DNA from: Turbatrix aceti
Lineage: Eukaryota; Nematoda; Chromadorea; Rhabditida; Panagrolaimidae
Length of the DNA stretch: 64,000 nucleotides
NCBI GenBank assembly: GCA_963969345.1
Contig: OZ017766.1
Span: 868,001 to 932,000, forward strand
Direction: 5' to 3'
The notes under the pieces are model-generated. The model worked only from the letters and a program-made list of their open reading frames with translations. It had not been told where the DNA came from and searched no databases. A program made the translations under genes and the position numbers. Shown in pieces: positions 10,423 to 20,773 of the stretch. Positions within the stretch are counted from its first letter, which is position 1. Every line of letters starts with the position of its first letter.

Positions 10423-10936
10423 CAGAGTTGTTCGATGCTCACCAAATTGCTCCTGCTCAGCTCACGAGCGCGAGCGGAGCGAGCGCGAAAAATCGGAGTG
10501 CTCAATGAGCGTGAGCAGAGCGAGCACGAAAAGTTGAATTGCTCAAAGAGCGCGAGCAGAGCGAGCAAGAGAAATTTTTAAAATGAGCACTGCTCACTAT
10601 AAATTTAGTGCTACAAATACTAAAATACTGGTAGTTTCGATCAAAAACACGATGTTGGGGGTATCTCCAAGCAATACGCGGTCTTTCTTTTCGTGAGGGA
10701 CTGAATTTGTGACTCAAAATTCACATTTTTATGTTTGAGCCATGTTTGCTCATTGCTCGCTCCTGCTCAACTCACGAGCGTGAGCAGAGCAAGAGCAAAG
10801 GATATCAGAATAAAAGAGCGCGAGCGGAGCGAGCGCGAAAATTTTAGGAACTCAAAGAGCATGAGCAGAGCGAGCACGGAAAATTGAATTGCTCAAAGAG
10901 CGCGAGCGCTGAAAATTGTCGAATTGAACAACTCTG
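10423..10936. mobile_element. hAT-type MITE (CAGAGTTGTTC family), 514 bp, TSD GGCACATC
   Basis: Tips cagagttgttcga and ttgaacaactctg are flanked by exact 8-bp repeats ggcacatc (10415-10422, 10937-10944). The interior consists of gagcgcgagcggagcgagc repeats. It lies only 16 bp from the end of the previous MITE's target duplication, so two different families inserted side by side. Confidence 0.85.
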
Positions 10937-11131
10937 GGCACATCACAGCAATCATGTCTGTGTTTGACAGTGGTAATTGCTGACAAATACGGTTTGACAC
11001 AATTTTGCTGCATTCAAATTTTGATGTCATAACTAACGAGCCTCTGTTATGGCATAAATGCCATCTTGTTTAATCCGATTGTATAAAACATTTCACAATA
11101 AAACTTATCATTTGAAATAAATGTATTTTAG

Positions 11132-11500
11132 CTAAATTGTAAGTTTGAAATCACTAAACGTCGTAGACTTGTCATTTCTAAAACTCATGTCTGCATCAAA
11201 GAATGGGTACACAGGTACCATAAAAACAAATGTGCCTATTTTGCAAAATCCATTTTCTTCGTAATAACGCGTTATCGTGTTTGTTATATGCAACGAATTT
11301 GTTTGGTTACACAACTCACCAGATATATAGTAGCAGTACCATTTGGTATCATTTTGCGTGACAAAAAATTCGTCAGTACGTTTGTTTCGAAATACTCCAG
11401 AAACGTCGGTCAAAGATAACTGCTTGAATTCAACTATCACGGAGGTGTTCTGTAATTTGTTTGGATAATTGACAACGCATAATCCAATAATTGCATGCAT
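11132..11500 (-). CDS. hypothetical protein or exon, 122 residues
   Basis: An open minus frame with ordinary amino-acid composition, four Cys (residues about 8, 56, 64 and 86) and N-glycosylation sequons (NTS, NDT, NQT). I recognise no family. No signal peptide is visible at this ATG. No minus-strand AATAAA lies just downstream (the AATAAA near 11095 is on the plus strand). It could be an internal or terminal exon of a gene I cannot assemble. Confidence 0.3.
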   Translation of the reverse strand: MHAIIGLCVVNYPNKLQNTSVIVEFKQLSLTDVSGVFRNKRTDEFFVTQNDTKWYCYYISGELCNQTNSLHITNTITRYYEENGFCKIGTFVFMVPVYPFFDADMSFRNDKSTTFSDFKLTI

Positions 11501-12285
11501 TAGGTATTATTTCGGTGCTTCTGTCATTCATGATCGCTTCTTTACTTCCGCTAGCTAAGTTTAACCTATTTTAAAACAAAGAATCCTATTTGAACTTTAC
11601 GCTCGGCACGAAGCATTGTCTCGAATTGCCCCTAGTGTCTCTAGACAGGATCCAGGCCAGTAAGACCTCGGAAGATCGTTTTTCTGTCTGATTTAGCAAA
11701 TATATTTAGCAGAACGGGAGCAAAAGTTCTCGAATGACATCCAGACTTTAACTAACTCTGACATGGGTATGTCTACGGGTTTGTTATCGTCAGGAGGTCT
11801 GTCATGCTACAGATTTCAACCCCGGATGCGTGATATAGCCATTTTTCATTCGAACATACGAGACACATGCGAAACCATGCATGTCAAATATTTTTTTACT
11901 TTCCAAAACATTTTTAAAATTTGCCCCATCAACATCATTGTAATCCAATATCTGTGTTCTCGATATCATTTGCTACCTTCAATGTAGTCTACAGTGCATT
12001 TTGAATGTACTATGATGTCTCTTTTGCCTGTTCACACGCTCACGTATTGCAAATGACCACCACATTCCCAGGTTCACTTTGAAAAATCGTGTGGGAATGT
12101 AACACGTACATAAAAGGAAAGTGGTACCAAAAACCAGCATTGTCATAATTGGCAAATCGTGAACTTGCATGTCCCTGGTCTGATGTCTTTATTGATGCCA
12201 AAGTAAATAGTAATTTAGTCAATGTGCATCCTTTATCCAACGCGTCCTCCGTCAGCCTTTGTATTTGTACGTGACGTTCTTTTAG

Positions 12286-13470
12286 ACCTTGGACACCAAC
12301 CTCACCTCCTGCACTTTTGGCGTTTACGAGGATAACAACGCCAGTACTCTTCTGCCCCCCATGCAGAATCTCAGCATGTATCCTGACATTCCTGTTTCCT
12401 ACTTCTACAACCCTGCCATCAATTCGTTCAAATTTTACTACATAATCCTGATGAGCCTGATTTGCTGGATCCAGAGTCCCCTACTCTTCTACGTAATTCT
12501 GACAAAGTCCACGACGCTACACTATTACAAGTGGTGCGTCTTCAATCACTGCCTGTGGGCACTGGGCCTCAATTCTCTCTTTGGTCTCACAAATCCCGTC
12601 ATGCTGTATCCCTTTGCGGGGGGTTATCTGGACTGGCCGCTCAGAAATGCAAGCTACAAGGTTACAGCCGTCGTGGCCATGGGCATGCTCGTGTTTACGT
12701 TCAATACCATAACCGCCCTTTTTATCTCTATTATTCTAAAGATTTTTGGAACATTTCCTGGAAGAATCCAGTCAATGCTCATATCCCGACGTACTTTCTA
12801 CGTCATTCTTTGCTACTACGTGCTCGTCAATCTGCTGGGAGCAATGATATATATGAAATCCCTAGGGAAGCTAACCATCGACCCGACGCTTCCTCTTTTG
12901 GAGACTTCTCGGAACCTGGCATCCTTCGCGGAAATAAAATCCCTAGTTCACGCCCCCAAGCCTACCGAGCTGGCAATCTTTGTCATCATTCTACTCAACA
13001 TTATTCTGATCATACTCTTCGGTTCTGTCGTCTACTTCTACCGTAAACTGCACGAATACACCATCAGCCTGAACTCGAAAAACAGAATCCAAATATCGAT
13101 AATTATCAACATGATCACGACAATCTGTCTTACCTCATTTTTGGTCATCATACCGTACATCCTCTACATGGTGTGCAAGCTAGTTGAAGTGCCCTACGTC
13201 GGCCCCTTTGTGGACATCCTCATGTGCGTCTTCTCGACCCATTGCCCGGTTGAGTTTGCCCTCACCCTGTACCACGTCAAGCCGTATCGGTCGTTTGTAA
13301 GGCGCATGATCTACAGACAGGGGGGGGCGTCGTCGTCCTCTACAGTCGTGCACAACAAAGAAACATCCAAGCGATTTTCGATCGAGCCATCCATGTCGCT
13401 CAGAACGATACCGAGCAAGAATAAGCTTTCTATCTCTCCGCAGCAGCCGTCTAAACATATGCAATTTTAA
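12286..13470 (+). CDS. nematode chemosensory 7TM receptor (STR-superfamily-like)
   Basis: Open frame of 394 codons after a ttcttttag acceptor at 12285. The first ATG in frame is at 12361 (369 residues), but the upstream 25 codons look like a receptor ectodomain with N-glycosylation sites. I therefore expect a short upstream exon that I could not place. Seven hydrophobic segments are visible, starting FYYIILMSLICWIQSPLLFYV and ending around IPYILYMVCKLVEV and VDILMCVFSTHC. The TM7 end has the YHVKPYR motif shared in form with the receptor at 50358-51413. The cytoplasmic tail is Ser-rich (GGASSSSTVV). AATAAA at 13483-13488 follows the stop. It is likely a chemoreceptor in ciliated neurons, by family only. 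Confidence 0.8.
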   Translation, partial: TLDTNLTSCTFGVYEDNNASTLLPPMQNLSMYPDIPVSYFYNPAINSFKFYYIILMSLICWIQSPLLFYVILTKSTTLHYYKWCVFNHCLWALGLNSLFGLTNPVMLYPFAGGYLDWPLRNASYKVTAVVAMGMLVFTFNTITALFISIILKIFGTFPGRIQSMLISRRTFYVILCYYVLVNLLGAMIYMKSLGKLTIDPTLPLLETSRNLASFAEIKSLVHAPKPTELAIFVIILLNIILIILFGSVVYFYRKLHEYTISLNSKNRIQISIIINMITTICLTSFLVIIPYILYMVCKLVEVPYVGPFVDILMCVFSTHCPVEFALTLYHVKPYRSFVRRMIYRQGGASSSSTVVHNKETSKRFSIEPSMSLRTIPSKNKLSISPQQPSKHMQF

Positions 13471-13489
13471 TAGCAACCAAGAAATAAAC

Positions 13490-13815
13490 ATTTTCTGTCA
13501 GGTTGTATTGTATGTAAGCATGTTTACACTTTGGTATAATTAAATTATGAATGTTTGTTTACACGCCCAAACGTGTGTACGAGTAAGAGATTAAATTGAA
13601 ATCCAAAACAAGCAATTTGACACAATGACTTTCAAGTGTTAAAACACTTTCCTTTGACTCAAAAAATACAGTAATTTCATAACGAATACTATATAATTTC
13701 GTTCTCTGGTCCCCAATTCCTAGAAAATGCTCAGTTTTGTGAAAGTCCATAAATGTGAAGGCATACGACGAGACATCTGTCGTAATGTGAATAGGATATA
13801 CTTACGACAACCAGC
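13490..13815. other. 3' flank, nothing recognised
   Basis: Includes the short sequence gtgtgtacgagtaagaga (13571-13590 area), which recurs near 48430. No gene is supported. Confidence 0.4.
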
Positions 13816-13825
13816 GCGCTAAAGC

Positions 13826-14166
13826 GCGCTGGCACGGCCACGTCCGCTCGGTCGCCGCTCCGCGGGCGCTTCGCGCCCGCTTCGCAGGCTCCCTCGCTCC
13901 AACTGGTTCTTGCCACGCCCGCTCGGTCGCCGCTCCGCGGGCGCTTCGCGCCCGCTTCGCAGGCTCCCTCGCTCCAACTGGTTCTTGCCACGTCCGCTCG
14001 CTCGCTTCGCTCGCTCGCTCCAACTGGATCTTGCCACGTCCGCTCGCTCGCTTCGCTCGCTCGCTCCAACTGGATCTTGCCACGTCCGCTCGCTCGCTTC
14101 GCTCGCTCGCTCCAACTGGATCTTGCCACGTCCGCTCGCTCGCTTCGCTCGCTCGCTCCAACTGGT
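13826..14166. repeat. GC-rich minisatellite: 75-bp then 46-bp units
   Basis: Successive units are anchored on CAACTGG (13900, 13975, 14021, 14067, 14113 and 14159). The spacing is 75 bp once and then 46 bp four times. The longer units carry an insert with the palindrome gggcgcttcgcgccc. The minus-strand ORFs with repeated ASERSER peptides are translations of this array, not genes. Confidence 0.9.
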
Positions 14167-14169
14167 TCG

Positions 14170-14740
14170 TTCCCCAATGTAACGGGAGAAGTGATGTTGG
14201 TTAAAGCTTTTCTTAGAAAACGTAATTTAGGAGTGCCTAATATTTGTGAATTTATTTAAATTAAAACTATTATTATCAACGTTAAATTCTCCTTATTTTT
14301 CTCGTTGAAATGATACCAAACACTTATTTTACATTTTCGGATCGTTTACGACTACTCTGAGCTTCGGGGTACCCCCACTGGTCCGCACTGCTTGATATTA
14401 TTTTTTGTTGCTCCTGGGCATCATACAAAGAAGCTACGAATTCTGCGATATTGAACCCGGATCACCCGTGTGTGATTAAAACTTTTTCAAGGGATTGCGC
14501 TGCACCACAAAGCTTTTCATCTGCACGTTTACTTATCTGTTTAGAATGATCGATCAGGCGCTTTCAACTTTGGTTTTTTATGTCCAGATATTAGCCTACT
14601 TTCATTTTTTGAAAGCGTTTCTGCTTCTTCACCACGTCAAGGTTCCTGGACTCGAAGAAGTTTTTTTTTTGGGATTTCAAAAAGTTTTGACAAAAAAAGT
14701 GTATAAAAAAAATCAAAACTTTTGGGAGTCACACAAAGCT
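14170..14740. other. 3' flank of the Helitron ORF
   Basis: The Helitron 3' terminus (a hairpin followed by CTRR on the minus strand) should lie here or further left, but I could not identify it with confidence. No host gene is seen. Confidence 0.4.
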
Positions 14741-17700
14741 CTATGTAAAATACTTACGGAAGACAGGATTCTGTGTGTAATCCCTGTACCTGTATGGAAC
14801 AATTTTAACACCGTCCTGCGTTGTGACCCTTGACAATCCGGTGTAGACCTGTCCATGGCTAAAGCAGTCGCCACGATGAAAGTCCAAGCCAACTCGTTGC
14901 AGCGTTTGCCCCTGTGCCTTGTTGATGGTCATGGAGAAGGCAAGTTTCACCGGGAACTGCACACGCGTGAAAGGGACACCTTTTTCGTCCTTTGTCTTAC
15001 CGTACTCAAACTGACAGCGGGGCAGGTAGATTTCTTCATCGTTGTGAATCAGTCGGCACACAAGATTATCTTTGCACAGCCGGATCACCTGCATTCGCAG
15101 ACCGTTGCACAGACCACTTGGCACAGAAAGATTCTTGATGAGCATCACAATAGCTCCAGGCTTCAGCGTGAGTTCGTGAGGTGGCATGCCAGCTGACTCG
15201 CAGTATTGAAAAGCATCAGGACTGTAGTCAATGGCAGCATCCCTTTCGGGAACACACTCCGCTTCCTTAGAAACGGTATCAGTACTTTTGTACGTGACAG
15301 CTTTGCCCGGTAGTCTGCTAAGAATCATCTTGTTGACTTCCTTCATGGCGTCGTTTTTGGGACAGAGAATCGCGGAATTGCACAGCTCCTTGGCAAACTG
15401 CAGGGGATTCTTAAGCCACTCAGGATTATAGCAAAAGTTGATGAGCTGGTCTTCATTTTTTGCTATAAAATCTGGTCTGAGATCCATTCGATCAGGGTGT
15501 TCTTCCTGATTGGCTTTGCCTTCGCCAACGTCTTGCAGGTATTGCATGAACTCAATCTGCGCCGGATCGACACGCATGTTCTGATTGAGCTGCAAGATTC
15601 CCTGCTTTGTGTAGTACCTGCTACTTTTGAAGGAGTAACAGTAGACTTCGTCTTGGCGCTTCCCAGGCACAACTGGAGGGAGTTGTTTGAAGTCGCCTCC
15701 AACCAAGACAGTGCAGCCTCCAAAGTCTCGGTTCTGGCACTCTGGTCTCAGATCCCGCATTGTACGATCAACGTAGGCAAGGATTTCGTTACTTAGCATA
15801 CTGACTTCGTCGATGATAAGCAGACTACACTCTCGAAGAGCAATACCGCGAGCAGAGTGAGCTTCGACGTTGGGTCGCATGTTGGGTTCGAAATTTCGGC
15901 CAATAAAGAAGAGACTGTGGACAGTCTGTCCTCCGGGTAGAAGCGTTGCCGCGATTCCGGTAGAAGCACTGGGAAAGACACGCTTGTTGTAAGCCCGGCA
16001 GTACTTGATGAGGGTTTTGTACAGATAGGTTTTGCCAGTACCTCCCGAACCCTGCAAGAAGTACACGCCGCCTGTCTTTTCTTCCACAGCTTTCCAAACC
16101 GTCGTGAAAGCAGCCGTCTGGTCCTTGTTGAGTGTCTTGAGCATGTCATCTGCATCCTTTTTTGCTTTCTTCTCGTCGTACTTTGTGTTGTCTCGTTCGT
16201 TCAGGAAAAAGCGATCAAGATCATCCAGGGAGTCGATTCCGGTATACGTCGAGTCGTATTCCTCAGCAAATCCTTCTGGCAAAGCAAATCCCACTCGTCG
16301 GCAGCTAGTTTGGTGGTTGTGCAAAAAACACTCGTAATATTGCAACGCGCGTTTTCTGGCACCCGCCAACACCTTTTTATCGGTTGCGTCAGCTTTAGCG
16401 GGAACAAAAAGTTCAGCGATGAATTTTTCCAACATTTCGTTGACGTCCAATTCCGCAAAGTCCTGCATGAGCATGATGCCAAGCCATCTTCTCTTTGCTT
16501 TTAGACTACGCATGCCTTGAAACGCTTCGACAGCGGCATTGATGTGGATTGTTTGATTGCTAATCAAGTTCCACATCTGAGCGGCCTCGTGAAAGGACTT
16601 GTACACTCTGCCATCAAATGTACGAAGGTCTTCATACGATGTCGGACCTCGGACGACATTCAAAAGCAATCGCAGACAATATGCTTCACGTTGCGATGGA
16701 CTGACGTAAGCAATTCGCACAACGGTTGACTTTTGACGATTTTGCTTTCGCTTAATCCAAGTACGCGACTTGAGGTCAAACCAATAATGCATGGGTATCT
16801 CTTGGAAGAGATACTGCCTAGCTTCTGGATCCTTTTTGCACAGTTTGAAAAAAGCCGTCAATTCATTCTCGCGTTTTTTGTCCAGCGTGGCATCAGTCAA
16901 AGTACCTTCTTCAAAGACAACGTATTCGTCACCGGGAGTGGAATACTTTAGCCGAAGAACTGAGGGCGACTGGTAAACGTACCTGATACTGTGCAAGCCC
17001 ATCAAAGCTTCTTGCGGTGTCATGATGCGGGACTTCAGGTACTGCATGCCTCCGTCAAAGTCGACGATATCTTCACCGGTTGTCTTGTCTTTACCGACGA
17101 CAGCACCTGCGCTAACAATACAAAGGTCACCACCCTTTGTGCCATAGGCGCAGGTGTACTTGGCGCAGCCAACCTGTCCAAGTGTGCACTCAACGTTGAT
17201 GTGACAACGATATTTGAGCGACAAAAAAAGATTGTATGGCACAATCCTGCTGTCATCGATAAGGACATAGACACCCTTACCAAGTTGTTTTTTGTACACA
17301 TAGGAGTACTTACGCGATTCTGTGTGCTTCGGTTCCAAAGTCGGAGGCGCGGGTTTGCGTCGATAAAGGACGTTGTCCAAATCACCGTCGTCCAAATCCT
17401 TACGGGGTTCATCGATGTACTCGCATTCCGACGCCTCGTCTTCATCTTCCGATTTCACAGTCTTCTTCCTTTTTTTATTCTTCGACGAAGCCTTGGATTT
17501 CTTTTCTTTTCCAAGAATTTTGAACGCTTCCTCTTGCGTCAGTTCCTCATCCTGTGCATTAAAATAACGCGCTGGCGGCGGAGGCAAACGCGTATAATCC
17601 GGTGGCTTGTTGGCGTAGATGACCGTGCAGTCCGAGTACTTCTTGGGAAAATTCTTGGAGCAACTTCCCGTCTTCATGCAAGCACCGTTGCAGTCATGCA

Positions 17701-20692
17701 CGTTGCACGTCGTAATAATGTCGAAGGCATCTTGAAGTTGTTGGGCTTCCGGCGAATCAATTTTATCTGGCTTTGGAGGAACGCGAGCACAAATATAGCG
17801 ATCTATGTCATCGTAAGTTGGCCGCGTTTTCATAATCAGAATGATGTGAGCGTGTGGTGTACCACGCTTTTGCCACTCGATCACGCAGTGATAGGCCCAC
17901 ACTCGTCCCATGACGTGCCTCTCCAAAAGATCCTTCATGAGTTCGTCCAACTTTGCCATGAAAACTCGGCAGATCAAGTCCGTGTTGTCCGAGCGATGTT
18001 CTCCAACGTTGCGGGTTATTTCTTCCCATTTTGGATTGCCAGTAAAGGTAATGAAATAAGACGGCAGATCTGTGTTCGCAATGATGGTCATGATGTTTTC
18101 GTACTTCATGTTGTAGTACGCTGTACTGCCAGTGAACGTTTTTGGAATGACAAAAACTTTTCCGAGACGCTGATTAGGCTGCAGTCCTTTTTTCAGAAAA
18201 GCCTTCAGTTCATCGACTCGGCCGACTCGAAGGTTTTTGTTTTTCTCGAGCGCCCGTTTGATGTTGTCAAGCTTGTCTGCTTGAGCGGCAATTTCTTCGC
18301 TAATTAGAAAGCTCTGCGCCAGTTTTCCTTTGGAGTAAAGAAAATGAGCTTCAGCAAAATTCTTACCACGAGGATAGATATAATACCGAATTTTTTCACG
18401 ATTTGTAACGTATTCTCGCGGTATTGTAACGTATTCGGTCGAATTCCCCACTTCGACATTTTCGTTTTCCAAATCGTAGAATTCCGGTGTTTCCGCGTGA
18501 TCAAGATTTTCATCAACATCAACGGCAGCAACCTCTGTTTCCTCGTCGTTGTCAGCGGATTCCTTTTTATCGTGTTTTATGAAGTGCTTGAAAAAATGGT
18601 TAAAGTGAGCAACAGCAAGAGGATCTTTGAGCTTTTTTTTGCTGACTCGTTCCGCGATGACATGCTTAGGAATTCGCTTCAACTTGGGAGGCCTGATCCG
18701 AGTGCCATCCGGAATCAGAAGCGTGAAGCACATGGGCTCCATGTCGGGTGAAAAATAGGGGATATTTTTCAACAATTTTGACTCCGTGAACTCCGCATAA
18801 ATACCCTTGAGCGGAGGAGGCTCTTCTTTGTCACTTGCCCAAATGACGGCCATGACATCGCTTTCGGGAGCAGAAGTTCTGTGCGGATGCACGTTTGGAA
18901 AACGAAGTTTTCCAGCTTCGTCACGATCCGTGGCAATAATGATTTTGACGTTGCACTTCTCTTCACCGTACTCGACAACAGCATTGTCATAGATTTCCTT
19001 TGCAGTTTTGAAACACTTGGCAAAAGGATTGTTTTCCAACAACCACTGGTGCAAAGTTTTCAAAATATTCGCCAAAAGTTTTTTGCTGGTGGCAGCAGCA
19101 TCTCGGACTTCATTTGCTTCTTGCAAGTCCAGTGTGTAGACCTGAGCAAAAGCAGGCTGGCGTCCGTCGGGGGCAAGGAGATCACCATTGCAAAAGTGCA
19201 AAAGTCCATTGACGCGATAGACTGGTGGACCGGCCGTCGGCAAGGGTGGTGCAGGAGCCTGGCTCATCACGGATCCAAAAGACATTTCCCTATTGTACTG
19301 GACAATATTGCGTTGGAAAGTCTTGTAATCAGGATGATGTTTGTCCTGCAGATCGATTAGATACTGCGGGACATTTTTGTGCAGGTTGTCATATTCTTTA
19401 CGTAGATCGACAGCTCCATTTGAGCAGCACGGCGTGACTTTACCCGGCCGAAGCTCGTGTGGAAAAAGCCACGCATCACAGTAGGGGCATCTGTGCACCG
19501 GGTTCCCGACATCAAATCGTTCAACCTTGTGATTTGCTTCTCTTGCTGCACAACCAAATTTTGCACCCCGACTTCTGCAATGACAACGATTCGTGATATC
19601 AATCAACCGAGGAAGTTTTTGGGCCAGTCGTTTTGACCTTCGAGGCCCAGTTTCGTCTGTTTCCATGTCGTCAAAACCGTCGTTTGGCTTCCGTGTCAAA
19701 ATAGGAGATTCAGGTTTCTTGTTTGCCTCAAAATTACTAAGCCTCATTTTTTTCAATCCCTTAGAAGAGGTCGAAGCCTTTCGTTTCGGTGTAACATGTG
19801 GCTGAGGTGAAATTTTTGATTCCACCTCGGTGTCCTCTTGCATAGCCTGTTTCTGCATTTGACTACTATTGACGATGTTCGAAACCCTTCTGAAGGGTCT
19901 TCCACGTGTTTTCGCTTTCGGTGTGACGAGTGACAAGTCGGCAATGGCATTTTCGTTCATAGCAACATCGTCGTTCGCCGGATGGGCTTCAACGTGAACA
20001 GAACTTACAACTGTTCTTAGTCTTTGCATCACCGAATTCCTGTACTCTGTTATGTCAAACGCTGAGTCATACATATTCGCAATACCGTGACTCAGGAAGC
20101 GTTCGGCAAAATGGCAGATGTAAAACCCGCAATTCACTTCGTCTTGTTGTATCTGATGCCGGGAATGAGTGACAATGCGGATATCGACGTCAGAGCGGAA
20201 AAGAATCCGGACACAGCGCAGGATTCTTCTTTCGTTGTCGTCGGAAAGAGGGCGTGTACAAGAACCGAAAGGGTCCAAGTAATAAACGACACCGGGATTT
20301 TCCGAATCGTACAAAGCCACCGTCCAGTGACCGATTGTTCCATATTCTCCCAAGAAGACAGGAATAATCAGGTGTGTCAGTGCCTCACCTCCCGGCGTTC
20401 GGAGAAGCATGAACGGGTCGAAGGTTTCGACGTCAGTTTGCATCAAAAATGACAACATGTAGGCCGCGCCAGGTGCACTACAAATGAGATGCAGCATGCA
20501 GGTGATAACGCTGTCGTCGGCATACACATCATCGGATGCCAGCCAGCGCCGAAGATCGGCAATGACAGCTTGTTCCGGCAAATCCATTTTTTTCACGATT
20601 TTTTGCCGGACCCACTCGGTACAACCGAATGTCGATGCAAGTTTAGTTATTTGTGGGTCCAAAAAAAAGGGAAAAAACGCGAACGAACACAA
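14741..20692 (-). CDS. Helitron replicase-helicase (RepHel) with N-terminal Ulp1-like protease
   Basis: Uninterrupted ORF of up to 1983 codons (the most upstream start is TTG; the first ATG is at 20587). In order: a C48/Ulp1-like cysteine protease at about residues 90-230, with GHWTVALYD (His), YYLDPFG (Asp) and QQDEVNCGFYICHFAERF (Gln/Cys). Then a Lys/Arg-rich linker and a zinc finger (CPYCDAWLFPHEL...TPCCSNG) at about 400. Next is the HUH Rep nuclease, with IEWQKRGTPHAHIIL (the HxH motif) and a YTCAY tyrosine pair. Last is a Pif1-type SF1B helicase, with GSGGTGKT (Walker A), LLIIDEVSML (Walker B), GGDFKQLPP, FSMTINKAQGQTL and YTGLSRV. These are the enzymes of rolling-circle transposition. 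Every key motif is present and there is no stop or frameshift. The last codons contain a donor-like CC/GTAAGT, so a short terminal exon is possible. Confidence 0.92.
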   Translation of the reverse strand: MCSFAFFPFFLDPQITKLASTFGCTEWVRQKIVKKMDLPEQAVIADLRRWLASDDVYADDSVITCMLHLICSAPGAAYMLSFLMQTDVETFDPFMLLRTPGGEALTHLIIPVFLGEYGTIGHWTVALYDSENPGVVYYLDPFGSCTRPLSDDNERRILRCVRILFRSDVDIRIVTHSRHQIQQDEVNCGFYICHFAERFLSHGIANMYDSAFDITEYRNSVMQRLRTVVSSVHVEAHPANDDVAMNENAIADLSLVTPKAKTRGRPFRRVSNIVNSSQMQKQAMQEDTEVESKISPQPHVTPKRKASTSSKGLKKMRLSNFEANKKPESPILTRKPNDGFDDMETDETGPRRSKRLAQKLPRLIDITNRCHCRSRGAKFGCAAREANHKVERFDVGNPVHRCPYCDAWLFPHELRPGKVTPCCSNGAVDLRKEYDNLHKNVPQYLIDLQDKHHPDYKTFQRNIVQYNREMSFGSVMSQAPAPPLPTAGPPVYRVNGLLHFCNGDLLAPDGRQPAFAQVYTLDLQEANEVRDAAATSKKLLANILKTLHQWLLENNPFAKCFKTAKEIYDNAVVEYGEEKCNVKIIIATDRDEAGKLRFPNVHPHRTSAPESDVMAVIWASDKEEPPPLKGIYAEFTESKLLKNIPYFSPDMEPMCFTLLIPDGTRIRPPKLKRIPKHVIAERVSKKKLKDPLAVAHFNHFFKHFIKHDKKESADNDEETEVAAVDVDENLDHAETPEFYDLENENVEVGNSTEYVTIPREYVTNREKIRYYIYPRGKNFAEAHFLYSKGKLAQSFLISEEIAAQADKLDNIKRALEKNKNLRVGRVDELKAFLKKGLQPNQRLGKVFVIPKTFTGSTAYYNMKYENIMTIIANTDLPSYFITFTGNPKWEEITRNVGEHRSDNTDLICRVFMAKLDELMKDLLERHVMGRVWAYHCVIEWQKRGTPHAHIILIMKTRPTYDDIDRYICARVPPKPDKIDSPEAQQLQDAFDIITTCNVHDCNGACMKTGSCSKNFPKKYSDCTVIYANKPPDYTRLPPPPARYFNAQDEELTQEEAFKILGKEKKSKASSKNKKRKKTVKSEDEDEASECEYIDEPRKDLDDGDLDNVLYRRKPAPPTLEPKHTESRKYSYVYKKQLGKGVYVLIDDSRIVPYNLFLSLKYRCHINVECTLGQVGCAKYTCAYGTKGGDLCIVSAGAVVGKDKTTGEDIVDFDGGMQYLKSRIMTPQEALMGLHSIRYVYQSPSVLRLKYSTPGDEYVVFEEGTLTDATLDKKRENELTAFFKLCKKDPEARQYLFQEIPMHYWFDLKSRTWIKRKQNRQKSTVVRIAYVSPSQREAYCLRLLLNVVRGPTSYEDLRTFDGRVYKSFHEAAQMWNLISNQTIHINAAVEAFQGMRSLKAKRRWLGIMLMQDFAELDVNEMLEKFIAELFVPAKADATDKKVLAGARKRALQYYECFLHNHQTSCRRVGFALPEGFAEEYDSTYTGIDSLDDLDRFFLNERDNTKYDEKKAKKDADDMLKTLNKDQTAAFTTVWKAVEEKTGGVYFLQGSGGTGKTYLYKTLIKYCRAYNKRVFPSASTGIAATLLPGGQTVHSLFFIGRNFEPNMRPNVEAHSARGIALRECSLLIIDEVSMLSNEILAYVDRTMRDLRPECQNRDFGGCTVLVGGDFKQLPPVVPGKRQDEVYCYSFKSSRYYTKQGILQLNQNMRVDPAQIEFMQYLQDVGEGKANQEEHPDRMDLRPDFIAKNEDQLINFCYNPEWLKNPLQFAKELCNSAILCPKNDAMKEVNKMILSRLPGKAVTYKSTDTVSKEAECVPERDAAIDYSPDAFQYCESAGMPPHELTLKPGAIVMLIKNLSVPSGLCNGLRMQVIRLCKDNLVCRLIHNDEEIYLPRCQFEYGKTKDEKGVPFTRVQFPVKLAFSMTINKAQGQTLQRVGLDFHRGDCFSHGQVYTGLSRVTTQDGVKIVPYRYRDYTQNPVFRKYFT

Positions 20693-20736
20693 TCAATTTG
20701 AACGCGAAAAAAATGTAAAACAGGTATAAAAAAGAA

Positions 20737-20773
20737 CAATCAAATAAATAAATAAATAAATAAATAGATAAAA
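20737..20773. repeat. (AAAT)n microsatellite
   Basis: About eight AAAT/AATA tetramers upstream of the Helitron ORF. Confidence 0.85.

Noticed and set aside
9955..10581. Arg-rich and Glu/Gly-rich ORFs
   Set aside because: They run through the GGCGAA and GAGCGAGC arrays of two MITEs.
11979..12240. Hydrophobic minus ORFs near the first chemoreceptor
   Set aside because: Short overlapping frames without a receptor signature; they lie in the presumed promoter of the plus-strand gene.
13731..14182. Long ORFs with repeated SERSER or RSLR peptides
   Set aside because: Products of a 46-bp minisatellite; 46 is not a multiple of three, so the frame changes unit by unit.
15000..20600. Plus-strand ORFs up to 438 residues opposite the Helitron
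   Set aside because: Shadow frames; they have no domains and the minus frame carries all the motifs.
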